Assembly (NCBI GenBank): GCA_964534745.1
Contig: CAZHQW010000009.1
Location: forward strand, 1 to 64,000
DNA from: G020354785 sp964534745
GTDB lineage: Bacteria > Bacteroidota > Bacteroidia > Bacteroidales > UBA10428
Direction: 5' to 3'
DNA length: 64,000 nucleotides
Shown piece by piece: positions 7,913 through 16,562 of the stretch. Made by a program: the position numbers and the translations under genes. The notes below the pieces were generated by a model. That model searched no databases. It was not told the DNA's origin and saw only the letters and a list, made by a program, of their open reading frames with translations. Each line of letters begins with the position of its first letter. Positions within the stretch are counted from its first letter, which is position 1.

Positions 7913-10258
7913 ATGTCTTACCTGAGGATAATTTTTTTATTACCGGTTTTTGTCTTTATCCATAACCCGTTATATGGCCAGTATTACCAGACAATTAAAG
8001 GAAGGGTAGTTGATTTGAATACGGAGGCCCCACTGGCAGGGGCAAATGTTCTGCTGCTGGATTCAGCAATGGTTACTGGCACTATTACCGGCGAAGACGG
8101 TAATTTTCATTTATCTAATGTACCTGTTGGCCGTCAGGGAATAAAAGTAAGTTATGTGGGATATAATACGGTTATAATAAAAAACCTGTACGTTTTATCA
8201 GGTAAGGAGACCGATATTGACGTGAAGCTTGAGGAGCAGGTCATACAGGGAGAGGATATTATTGTAAGGGCACACAGCCGTAAGGACAGGCCTTTAAATG
8301 AGATGGCACAGATAAGTGCAAGGTCGTTCACTGTCGAGGAGACTGAGCGTTATGCAGGGAGCCTGGGGGATCCTTCCAGGATGGCTGCCAGCTTTGCCGG
8401 GGTACTGACCCTGGGAACACAGATAAATGACATAGTGATCAGGGGTAATTCAACAAACGGATTATTGTGGCGAATGGAAGGGCTCAAAATTCCCAATCCC
8501 AATCACTTTGGGGATATGTCTTCTTCCGGGGGCACCTTTAGTATGCTTAATAATAATGTACTTGCCAATTCCGATTTTTATACCGGCGCTTTCCCTGCTG
8601 AATACGGGGATGCCCTGTCAGGAGTTTTTGATCTTAAGATGAGGAAAGGTAACTATGAAAACAGGGAGTACCTTGTGCAGGTCGGGTTAAACGGACTTGA
8701 ATTCGGGGCTGAAGGGCCTTTCTGCAAAAAAAGCAAAGCATCATATATTGCTAACTACAGGTATGGGACAATGGGGATCTTTGATCTTCTTGGCCTTGAT
8801 ATAGGTATATTCACCATACCTGTTTACCAGGATTTATCATTTAATATAAATGTGCCTCTTGGCAGGGCAGGTAAATTTTCAGTATTCGGCGTCGGAGGAA
8901 TAGACGGACTTAATGGGGAGGAGATTAATGAAGCAGAGAATAAAATTGATATAACCAGGCTAAATTCTTCAGTCGGATTTGCAGGGGTAAACCATTTGTA
9001 TTTCTTTAACGATAACTCCAGCATATCAACCAGTGTAGGTATTTCTTCAACTGTTAACAAGACTTTAATATATAACAGGAATGATGATATAATTGATGAT
9101 TATATATGGCAAAGAAACTCAGAGTCTACAGCTGAGTTACTTATAGAATATAAAAACAGGATTAATTCAAGGAATTACCTGAAGCTGGGGGCTGACTATT
9201 TTGCATCTGCAGTATCTTTAAAAGACAGCCTGTATATTGAGGGAAACGGTATCTTTCTGCACAGGCTGGATATAGACGGCACGGTACCTTTATGCCGGAC
9301 TTACGGCCAGTGGAAGCATCGCTTTAATGACAGGCTGTCTTTTGTCGGCGGTATACATTACCAGTATTCAAAGTATGGCAATGATCATTCCATTGAACCC
9401 AGAATTAGCATGAGCTGGGATTTTTTACCTAGGCAGTCTTTTAGCCTGGGGATGGGTATACATACCAAGCTGCAGCCCAAGTTTGTATACCATTATGAAA
9501 TACTGGCAGATACACTGAATAAGGTATACTCAAAACCTAACAAGGACCTAGCAATGTCAAGGAGCAGGCATTTTGTTGCCGGATACAATTACCTTTTTAA
9601 CAACAACCACCGGTTAAAAGTTGAAGCTTATTACCAGTATCTGGACAGGATACCTGTTGAGAAAGACAGCTCATACGCATCACTGGTTAATTACGGATCA
9701 AGCTTTTCGGATTATGAATATGATGCCCTGGTTAACGAAGGCACGGGTTTTAATTATGGTGCCGAGCTGACACTTGAGAAGTTCCTGTCGGAAAATTATT
9801 ATTATTTATTTACACTGTCACTTTTTGACTCAAAGTACAGGGGTAGCGACGGTGTTTTAAGAAATACAAAGTATAATGCCAATATAATTTGCAACCTCCT
9901 TGGTGGCTACGAATGGCATTTCAGGAACAGCAACACAATGAGCCTTGACGCAAGGTTAATATGGGCCGGAGGGGAAAGGAAAATACCACTGGATTACGAA
10001 GCTTCAGGAGAGGCAGGAGAGGCAGTTTATATTATTCCGCAGGCGTATGAGGAAAGATTCAGGGACTACTTCAGGCTTGATGTAAGGATTGCATATAATA
10101 TAAATAAAAAGACAAGTCATACACTGGCCATTGATATTATAAACTTCACAAACAGGAATAATCATTTTGTAGCTATCTATGATGAAGATAAAAATGATTA
10201 TGACGAAGTCTCCACCCTGGGCATATTACCTGCCCTGTTGTGGAGATGGAATTTCTGA
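7913..10258 (+). CDS. TonB-dependent receptor with CarboxypepD_reg-like domain
   Basis: Outer-membrane active-transport barrel of about 781 residues. I choose the ATG at 7913 because it begins a clean signal peptide (MSYLRIIFLLPVFVFI, cleaved before QYYQ); the upstream in-frame ATG at 7835 would add 26 non-signal residues. After the signal comes the carboxypeptidase-regulatory-like beta sandwich (IKGRVVDLNTEAPLAGANV, residues 25-110). The plug follows (DIVIRGNSTNGLLWRMEGLKIPNPNHFG), then a long barrel ending in RWNF. No SusD partner is adjacent, so it is not a classic SusCD pair. Ligand unknown; the neighbouring glycoside hydrolases are on a separate transcript. Confidence 0.88.
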   Translation: MSYLRIIFLLPVFVFIHNPLYGQYYQTIKGRVVDLNTEAPLAGANVLLLDSAMVTGTITGEDGNFHLSNVPVGRQGIKVSYVGYNTVIIKNLYVLSGKETDIDVKLEEQVIQGEDIIVRAHSRKDRPLNEMAQISARSFTVEETERYAGSLGDPSRMAASFAGVLTLGTQINDIVIRGNSTNGLLWRMEGLKIPNPNHFGDMSSSGGTFSMLNNNVLANSDFYTGAFPAEYGDALSGVFDLKMRKGNYENREYLVQVGLNGLEFGAEGPFCKKSKASYIANYRYGTMGIFDLLGLDIGIFTIPVYQDLSFNINVPLGRAGKFSVFGVGGIDGLNGEEINEAENKIDITRLNSSVGFAGVNHLYFFNDNSSISTSVGISSTVNKTLIYNRNDDIIDDYIWQRNSESTAELLIEYKNRINSRNYLKLGADYFASAVSLKDSLYIEGNGIFLHRLDIDGTVPLCRTYGQWKHRFNDRLSFVGGIHYQYSKYGNDHSIEPRISMSWDFLPRQSFSLGMGIHTKLQPKFVYHYEILADTLNKVYSKPNKDLAMSRSRHFVAGYNYLFNNNHRLKVEAYYQYLDRIPVEKDSSYASLVNYGSSFSDYEYDALVNEGTGFNYGAELTLEKFLSENYYYLFTLSLFDSKYRGSDGVLRNTKYNANIICNLLGGYEWHFRNSNTMSLDARLIWAGGERKIPLDYEASGEAGEAVYIIPQAYEERFRDYFRLDVRIAYNINKKTSHTLAIDIINFTNRNNHFVAIYDEDKNDYDEVSTLGILPALLWRWNF

Positions 10259-10277
10259 TATTTAAAGGGTACAGTAT

Positions 10278-11036
10278 TTATATGCTGCAGATAACCACGA
10301 ATTCTTTTGAAGAGGCACTAAGCGGATTTTCGTTATAGTCACCGAAGATGTTTACCAGTGTAAGCTTTGACAGTCTTACCAGGTGTTCAATCTCGTACCT
10401 GAAGAACAGGCGCATCTTGAGTTTCCATACTTTTTCTATCTGCATGTTGTCCTCATCCCAGGTAAATCTCATTGTTACATTAAGGAGCTGGTTTACAATA
10501 TCTGTTTTTGAGGATACTGCCCGCCTGACTTTTTTCCCTGGTTCATATTCGCCTTCAAAATCTGTCACGTTATCTATTCCTTCAGCCATAAGCCTGGGAT
10601 CAGGGACGAACAGGTCAAAAATATAAATACCATTATCATTAAGGTGGTCATACACATTGTTCATAAATGCAATCTGTTCTTTTGTATCAAGCACATGGGC
10701 AAAAACGCGGAAGGGCGCAACAATAAGGTCAAACTTAAAATCAAGCTTCATCTTCCCGGCATCGCCCGTCATTACGCGGTAGTGATCTTCAGGCGCCAGT
10801 TTTTTCTTCAGCACATCAATCATGTTTTTGCTGATATCTATTCCATAGATGTCGGCACCCCTTGCCAGGGCTTCGGTAAAAAACCTGCCCGTACCAACTC
10901 CTATTTCAAGTACCCTGCCTTTTGTGCCCAGTATCTTATTTATAAAGTAGCCTGTGTCAACGTCTGAGCGCACCTTCTCATATACCACATCATAAAACCT
11001 GGCTACAAAATCAGGGTATTCGAATGAAGTTGTCAT
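10278..11036 (-). CDS. Class I SAM-dependent methyltransferase
   Basis: 252 residues. Motif I is GRVLEIGVGTGRF (about residues 40-52), the acidic end of beta 2 is ADIYGIDIS, and DLIVAPFRVFAHV corresponds to motif post-II, with the later NGIYIFDLFVPDPR fitting motif III. These mark a Rossmann-fold methyltransferase of the Methyltransf_11/25 type. The substrate is not evident; small-molecule methylation is most common for the family. It converges on the TonB receptor gene and ends 20 bases from it. Confidence 0.82.
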   Translation of the reverse strand: MTTSFEYPDFVARFYDVVYEKVRSDVDTGYFINKILGTKGRVLEIGVGTGRFFTEALARGADIYGIDISKNMIDVLKKKLAPEDHYRVMTGDAGKMKLDFKFDLIVAPFRVFAHVLDTKEQIAFMNNVYDHLNDNGIYIFDLFVPDPRLMAEGIDNVTDFEGEYEPGKKVRRAVSSKTDIVNQLLNVTMRFTWDEDNMQIEKVWKLKMRLFFRYEIEHLVRLSKLTLVNIFGDYNENPLSASSKEFVVICSI

Positions 11037-11063
11037 GGTTTATAGTCTGTAAGTATAAATATT

Positions 11064-12893
11064 TCAATCGGCACTGATAAACTTTGAAAGCAACTTTATG
11101 TATGAAGCCTGGTAATAGATGGCCGGTTCGCTCAGCTCCCATGAAGCCTCGGGATAGCCGTCATTGAAATCCCTGTAACATTTTTGCAGGGGCTGCATCG
11201 ATATTTCTGTAATGGTGCCGTTGTACCTGAAGTTTGGCCCCCCGGGGATGAGTCCGGGTATCGGATTCCCATCCAATTTCGAGCCGTCCCTGAACCAGTC
11301 ATGGTATATTTCATCGGTGCAGTGATCTGCTCCCTCCCTGTACATATTACTTATATAAACTATGCCCAGGGGATTTACGCCATGAAAATAATGCAGTATT
11401 CCCAACGCCCGCTTTAGATATTTATCCTTGCTATGGCCATATAGATTATAGGTTATAAAGTCATAATTTGCGGCACCAAGTGCGGCACGCGGATTGTTTG
11501 AACCCCAGTTGTAAAGGGTCATGGGTATGTAACCCATATAAAGGTCATCCTGTGGCCTGAACTGGAAAAGGTGCAGTCCGTTTCCCTCCTTGCGGCGCTG
11601 CGACAATATTTCGCTGCGTGAATTATCATCTGCATTTTCAAGAGTTGTGTAATAAAGAAGCGCGTCCCCGACATGACTGAAGTATAAGTAGGAATATATA
11701 TCATAGAAAGGAGAGGTTATATAAAACCTGTTTTTTACTAACTCGTTATACTTCTCTTCGCCGGTCAGCGCGAAAAGATATATGGCTGCAACCACCTCCG
11801 CCTCGTCCTGCTTATCAAGCCCCATGTCGGCATCTCCTGATTTTATTTCCTGGCTGTCGCAGGTATCTGACCTGGAATGATTCTGATACCATTCCCATGC
11901 CTTAACCGAACGTTCTTTTAAGTCTGCGGCGTATTCTTTTAATTCAGGAAATTTTGAGAATACCAGCGCTGCATGGGCAAACATTCCTGCAGCGGCAATT
12001 GAGGAAGATGAACATACCGGTCCGTAATAGCGGGGGCGCTTATCGGCGCTCGGTGGAGTGGCACTATTATAATCTATGTTCCCAAGCTTTATTAATACCC
12101 CTCCGTCATTTTGCTGCATTTTTTTTATCCAGTCCAGTTCATACCGTACTTCATCGATAATATCCGGGAGCCCGTTCCCCGATTCGGGGATATTAAAATC
12201 ATCCGTAAAGACTGATGGATTCTGCTGGTAGGATGTCAGTAGCATGTGAACCGGACTGGCAGCAAAGGTTACATATTTATTATAATCACCTGCATCCATC
12301 CAGCCCCCCGATAGATCCTTTGCTGTGGCCTCGTTATCCTTATCATAAAGATACCTGGCTTCACTATCCTGTCCGTCCCCCATGAAAGCCGCTCCATCTA
12401 TCCACGGCTGTTCGGCATAGGGTTCTTCTTTGGGATCATTAAGGCGCTGGTAGTAAAACACGCGCATCGCGGCCCTTAAAATATCCTTATATACATTCTT
12501 TGCTATTGCAAACTTATAGGAACCCATCTGTTTCTGACTGTCATAAATATAATATTCACCTTCCTCCTTAACCTCACTAAAATCGAACCACCAGCCCTTA
12601 TCACCACAGGTAAAATCGATAGCTCCCTTGTTCCACTTAGTAAGGCTTCCCGAGTAAACAACCTCATCGCTATCCCACCTGCGCACTTCATATACCGTGC
12701 CGGGAACAAACTCATCTTCTGCATTAAATCCGAATTGCGGATCCACAATAACTGCAACTTTATTATCCTCCGGGCGGTACCCGAACTGATCTACCATAAT
12801 GTATCTCTGCATGCTGTCAGGTTTTGCAAACACGCCTGCAGTCAATATAAATAATGCTATCAATATGTCAATTGCTTTTTTCTGAAAAGCCAT
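11064..12893 (-). CDS. Secreted glycoside hydrolase family 9 endoglucanase-type enzyme
   Basis: 609 residues with a signal peptide (residues 1-23, ending VFAKP). An N-terminal Ig-like CelD_N module (about residues 30-130; VDQFGYRPEDNKVAVIVD) precedes an (alpha/alpha)6 GH9 catalytic domain. GGWMDAGDYNKY at 196-207 gives the conserved nucleophile-activating Asp pair (Asp200, Asp203). The C-terminal SEPAIYYQAS provides the general acid Glu589, equivalent to the NEVAIDYNA motif. GH9 enzymes cleave beta-1,4-glucans such as cellulose, mixed-linkage glucan or xyloglucan by inversion. There is no T9SS domain, so it is probably periplasmic. An unusually strong Shine-Dalgarno precedes the ATG. Confidence 0.93.
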   Translation of the reverse strand: MAFQKKAIDILIALFILTAGVFAKPDSMQRYIMVDQFGYRPEDNKVAVIVDPQFGFNAEDEFVPGTVYEVRRWDSDEVVYSGSLTKWNKGAIDFTCGDKGWWFDFSEVKEEGEYYIYDSQKQMGSYKFAIAKNVYKDILRAAMRVFYYQRLNDPKEEPYAEQPWIDGAAFMGDGQDSEARYLYDKDNEATAKDLSGGWMDAGDYNKYVTFAASPVHMLLTSYQQNPSVFTDDFNIPESGNGLPDIIDEVRYELDWIKKMQQNDGGVLIKLGNIDYNSATPPSADKRPRYYGPVCSSSSIAAAGMFAHAALVFSKFPELKEYAADLKERSVKAWEWYQNHSRSDTCDSQEIKSGDADMGLDKQDEAEVVAAIYLFALTGEEKYNELVKNRFYITSPFYDIYSYLYFSHVGDALLYYTTLENADDNSRSEILSQRRKEGNGLHLFQFRPQDDLYMGYIPMTLYNWGSNNPRAALGAANYDFITYNLYGHSKDKYLKRALGILHYFHGVNPLGIVYISNMYREGADHCTDEIYHDWFRDGSKLDGNPIPGLIPGGPNFRYNGTITEISMQPLQKCYRDFNDGYPEASWELSEPAIYYQASYIKLLSKFISAD

Positions 12894-12897
12894 GATT

Positions 12898-12905
12898 ACC
12901 TCCTT
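12898..12905 (-). promoter_or_regulatory. Strong Shine-Dalgarno of the GH9 gene
   Basis: Read on the minus strand, AAGGAGGT lies 4 bases before the ATG at 12893. Such complete anti-SD complementarity is uncommon in Bacteroidetes, which mostly initiate without a strong SD, and it fixes the start codon. Confidence 0.75.
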
Positions 12906-12963
12906 TGATTTAATATATATGTTAATTATTTTTAAAAATAAGAATTATTGTGAAATAAGTATT

Positions 12964-13824
12964 TTACTTTACCGGTTCAACAATATAGCCTTCAGCGGAC
13001 AGCAAATTTATAATACCCTCTTTGCCGGGCAGATGGCCCGCCCCTATAGCTATAAAGGTTGACTGTCCGTTAATCATCGGTTGTATTCTTTCCGCCATCC
13101 TTATATTCCTGTCAGTTAACAGGTTTTTACTTATCATTACCATAGACTTGTCTTTCTGCATCATCTCCAGAAGTTCCTCAAGCTGTGCTGACCGGTACAA
13201 ACTGATAATATTTTCAATGTCCTCCTGTGCCCTGTCAATATTCCTGAAATAATCAATTATATATTCATATGGTATGCTGTCCATGATTTCGAGCTGCTCC
13301 TCAATAGTCTCAATGCCTATGACTTCTTTATCCAGTTCCTTTGCTTTCCTGTAAAAATATTCGTCTACAGAGACATCAACATCGCTTGCAAACTGGTAGT
13401 TCATAACCAGGGATAATAAAGTTATTGGCTTGAGCCTGTCAAAGAGTCCGATACCCAGTCCGCTTACATCTTCAACGACCGTCTTAATGAGCTTGTATTC
13501 TTCATCTGCAAACAGGTCTTTAAGAGTCTGATCTCCGGGAAGAATCATCTTTTGAGACAACAATATTAGGTTCTCTGTACTTAGGTCCACTTCCAGTGCG
13601 ACGGCTTTACATTTTTCAAATGCTGCCGAAACGGAGTCATTAAATAAAAATACCCTTTTGTCTTTAATATGTATTGTCCCGTAAATATAGGACGTTGCTT
13701 TTAGATCATTGCCCGTTATTTTCCATAGCATGGACTGGGCAGCCAAATCGGACAGACATAAAATACCGCAGACAAGAAAGAGAAGAAAGCTGCACAGCTT
13801 TTTCGGCATTTTCATTTTTGTCAT
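12964..13824 (-). CDS. TraB/GumN family protein, exported
   Basis: 286 residues with a signal peptide (residues 7-29; cleavage near DLAAQS). The start of the mature part, LWKITGNDLKATSYIYGTIHI, is the TraB/GumN signature with its GT(I/M)H motif. The C-terminal FIAIGAGHLPGKEGIINLL is the second signature GxGHLpG...G. The two conserved motifs are proposed to form a metal-dependent active site related to Tiki/erythromycin-esterase folds; a protease role is suggested for Tiki but not proven for bacterial members. It lies just upstream of GH9 on the same strand and could be co-transcribed (70-base spacer). Confidence 0.88.
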   Translation of the reverse strand: MTKMKMPKKLCSFLLFLVCGILCLSDLAAQSMLWKITGNDLKATSYIYGTIHIKDKRVFLFNDSVSAAFEKCKAVALEVDLSTENLILLSQKMILPGDQTLKDLFADEEYKLIKTVVEDVSGLGIGLFDRLKPITLLSLVMNYQFASDVDVSVDEYFYRKAKELDKEVIGIETIEEQLEIMDSIPYEYIIDYFRNIDRAQEDIENIISLYRSAQLEELLEMMQKDKSMVMISKNLLTDRNIRMAERIQPMINGQSTFIAIGAGHLPGKEGIINLLSAEGYIVEPVK

Positions 13825-13984
13825 CAGCTATTGTATTTTTCAGGTACTATTAATTATGGCAATATTAATTAAAAGAATCGTAATATTAAGGCCAGATTTA
13901 AATATGGGCGGTAATTTCTATTTACATATATTAGTTTATTTTTGTATAATAACCTTTAAAAATATAAACCTAACACTTATAGTT

Positions 13985-15223
13985 ATGACTAAAAGTAACA
14001 GATACAACAGACGCGGATTTTTATCAAGGATGGTTACAGGTGCGGCATCGGCCGGAATGTTAGGTGTGGCGGGCACTATAATTCCAGTATTCGGCAGCAG
14101 TAAACCTGGCCCGACGGCTGACAGCAAGCTTATATACCGCACTCTTGGCAATACGGGAATGAAGCTCCCTATCGTGAGCATGGGAGTCATGAATACAGAC
14201 AATCCGAACCTTATAAGGGCAGCGCTGGATGCGGGAATAGTCCATATTGATACGGCACACGTCTATCTCAAGGGCAAGAGTGAAGTAATCCTGGGAGAAG
14301 TGCTAAAGGAAAGGCCGAGGGATTCATATTTTCTGTCCACAAAGATACAGCCCGAATGGGATGCTTCGGAAGGCTGGGGTAACAGGAGAGTATCTTCCGA
14401 TTCCACAAAGGAGCTTTATCTTGAGAAGCTTAATACCAGCCTGAAGAGGCTGCAACTGGACTATGTCGATATATTATATCTTCACGGAGTGAATACAAGA
14501 GAGGCCGTCCTTACCGAGAGGCTCCTTGATGCTCTTTCCACGGCAAAGAAGCAGGGCAAAATAAGATTTATAGGGATGTCATTTCATGAAAATTTTCCCG
14601 AGCTTATCAGGGCTGCCATTGACAGCAAAGTATATGAAGTGATACTTACTGTTTATAATATACAGATGTACGGATGGCAGGAGATGGATCAGGCCCTTGC
14701 TGAAGCTGCAGAAGCTGGACTGGGAATTGTAGCTATGAAGACGCAGGCCGGGGGATACTGGGACAAGGAACGGCAGCATCCAATAAATATGAAAGCCGCA
14801 TTAAAGTGGTCACTTCAGAATGAGAACATATGTACTGCCATTCCCGGAATGACGACCTTTGACCAGCTGAGCCAGAATATGTCAGTAATGGAAGATCTGA
14901 AACTTACACCGGAAGAGGAACAGGACCTGCGTATGGGACAGGAAATGGGACTGGCAGGTATGTTCTGTATCCAGTGCAGGAAATGCGTGCCGCAATGCCG
15001 CAAGGGACTTGATATACCCACTCTTATGAGATCATACATGTATGCTTACGGCCACAGGAACCTTGCAGTTGCCGGTGAGACAATACACTCTGTGAATATA
15101 AAGAGCGAGCCTTGCACAGACTGCCAAGAATGCAGCGTGAACTGCACAATGGGCTTTGACATTAAGAACAGGGTATCAGACATTGCCAGGCTAAGGGATA
15201 TCCCCACAGAGTTCCTTGCCTGA
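13985..15223 (+). CDS. Tat-exported aldo/keto reductase with two [4Fe-4S] motifs
   Basis: 412 residues from the ATG at 13985; longer in-frame starts run antisense through the TraB gene and lack a leader. The leader NRRGFLSRMVTG followed by a hydrophobic stretch is a twin-arginine signal, implying folding with a cofactor before export. The AKR barrel shows its tetrad: Asp and Tyr in IDTAHVYLKG, Lys in STKIQPE, His in LYLHGVN. The C-terminus adds two complete CxxCxxCxxxC sets at Cys328/331/334/338 and Cys377/380/383/387. AKRs use NAD(P)H in the cytoplasm, so an exported iron-sulfur version probably exchanges electrons with another redox carrier. The SMP-30 gene follows after 30 bases. Confidence 0.9.
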   Translation: MTKSNRYNRRGFLSRMVTGAASAGMLGVAGTIIPVFGSSKPGPTADSKLIYRTLGNTGMKLPIVSMGVMNTDNPNLIRAALDAGIVHIDTAHVYLKGKSEVILGEVLKERPRDSYFLSTKIQPEWDASEGWGNRRVSSDSTKELYLEKLNTSLKRLQLDYVDILYLHGVNTREAVLTERLLDALSTAKKQGKIRFIGMSFHENFPELIRAAIDSKVYEVILTVYNIQMYGWQEMDQALAEAAEAGLGIVAMKTQAGGYWDKERQHPINMKAALKWSLQNENICTAIPGMTTFDQLSQNMSVMEDLKLTPEEEQDLRMGQEMGLAGMFCIQCRKCVPQCRKGLDIPTLMRSYMYAYGHRNLAVAGETIHSVNIKSEPCTDCQECSVNCTMGFDIKNRVSDIARLRDIPTEFLA

Positions 15224-15253
15224 TATTAATTTTAAACCGCAAAATACAGAATT

Positions 15254-16459
15254 ATGAAAAAATCAGTAAAAACAAGCAGAAAAGAATGCAAGTATTATGT
15301 AACCGGACTGGTTTATGCTATGTTAGTACTAACATCATATTCCCAGTCACCCGTTCCCCAGGATGCAGAGCTGGAAAAGATTGCTGAAGGATTTCAGTTT
15401 GTCGAGGGCCCTGTCTGGGTTGACGGAGTCGGACTACTTTTCAGTGATATACCTGCAAATACAGTGTATCAATGGACTGCTGAAGGAGGAGTGGTTACAT
15501 ATCTTAGTCCGTCAGGAAATTCAAACGGACTGGCACTTGACCTGCAGAGCCGTTTGCTGCTGGCGCAGCACGGTAACCGCCGTATTGCACGCATAGAAGA
15601 GAACGGCACCGAAACAGCCCTTGCAGAATATTATAACGGCAAGCGCCTCAACAGTCCGAATGACATAGCTGTTAAATCCGACGGCTCGATATTTTTTACC
15701 GACCCAGCATACGGGATATCTCCCGGACAGGAAGAGCTGGATTTTGCAGGTATCTACAGGATTAGTCCGGCCGGTGTTTTGCACCTGCTGGATAGTACCG
15801 TAAGCTGGCCAAACGGTATTGCTTTTACTCCTGACGAGACAAAGCTGTATGTCGGGGATTCACAAGCAGGGATAATATATATATATGATGTTGTCGATGA
15901 TACCATCATTACCAACAGGCAGCAATTTGCCTTTATGAGTGCTTCAGGTGGAACTGACGGCATGAAGACAGATGAGGAGGGGCATTTGTTTTCTACGGGT
16001 CCGTTCGGTGTCTGGGTATACGCAGCGGACGGCACGGTGCTTGATACAATTGAGGTGCCCGGCCAGACAACAAACTGTAACTGGGGTGATGATGACAGGC
16101 AGACCCTTTATATAACATCTGGAACAGATGTATATAAGATACGTATAGGGGAACCTCTTGTATCATCTGTTAATAGAAAACAAAGTACTTCTGAACTGAG
16201 CGGACAGTTTTACTCCTATCCGAATCCCTTCAGCAGTGAAACAACTATTCTTTATACTGTTCCCTGTGAATATCATGTATCATTAAAGGTATTTGATGTA
16301 ATGGGCAACGAGGTAAGGACTCTTGTTGATAAAAAAGTAGGAGCCGGACAGCACAGTATAGTATTTAATGCTGCCAATCTCACGGGAAGTATATATTTAT
16401 GCAGGCTTCAGGCCGGGGATGACTTTACAGAGTCAAAAAGAATCATGTTTGTCAGGTAG
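15254..16459 (+). CDS. SMP-30/gluconolactonase-like beta-propeller with T9SS sorting domain
   Basis: 401 residues. A hydrophobic leader (about residues 18-31, ending SYSQS) is followed by the SMP-30/LRE six-bladed propeller (residues 35-300). Metal-site signatures are visible: EGPVW near residue 52, NSPNDIAVKSDGSIFFTDP, and WPNGIAFTPDETKLYVGDS. The last 80 residues (YPNPFSSETTI to IMFVR) form a type A T9SS sorting domain, so the enzyme is surface-displayed or released. Family members hydrolyse sugar lactones or related esters. Being downstream of an exported aldo/keto reductase suggests an extracytoplasmic sugar oxidation-lactone hydrolysis route, which is inference. Confidence 0.9.
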   Translation: MKKSVKTSRKECKYYVTGLVYAMLVLTSYSQSPVPQDAELEKIAEGFQFVEGPVWVDGVGLLFSDIPANTVYQWTAEGGVVTYLSPSGNSNGLALDLQSRLLLAQHGNRRIARIEENGTETALAEYYNGKRLNSPNDIAVKSDGSIFFTDPAYGISPGQEELDFAGIYRISPAGVLHLLDSTVSWPNGIAFTPDETKLYVGDSQAGIIYIYDVVDDTIITNRQQFAFMSASGGTDGMKTDEEGHLFSTGPFGVWVYAADGTVLDTIEVPGQTTNCNWGDDDRQTLYITSGTDVYKIRIGEPLVSSVNRKQSTSELSGQFYSYPNPFSSETTILYTVPCEYHVSLKVFDVMGNEVRTLVDKKVGAGQHSIVFNAANLTGSIYLCRLQAGDDFTESKRIMFVR

Positions 16460-16562
16460 CAAAATCCATCACTAATTGGAATCATTTTACACACCCGCTA
16501 TAGGGAATAAATGGCTATATTTAATTATAATCCGCGATAAATAACCAGATAAAATAACAACT

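Noticed and set aside
13937..13944. TATTTTTG as a promoter -7 box for the aldo/keto reductase gene
   Set aside because: It fits TAnnTTTG but I found no TTTG-like -33 element at the right distance, so I did not list it.
13709..13984. Extended N-terminus of the aldo/keto reductase
   Set aside because: It runs antisense through the TraB/GumN gene and would bury the twin-arginine signal; the ATG at 13985 begins directly before that signal.
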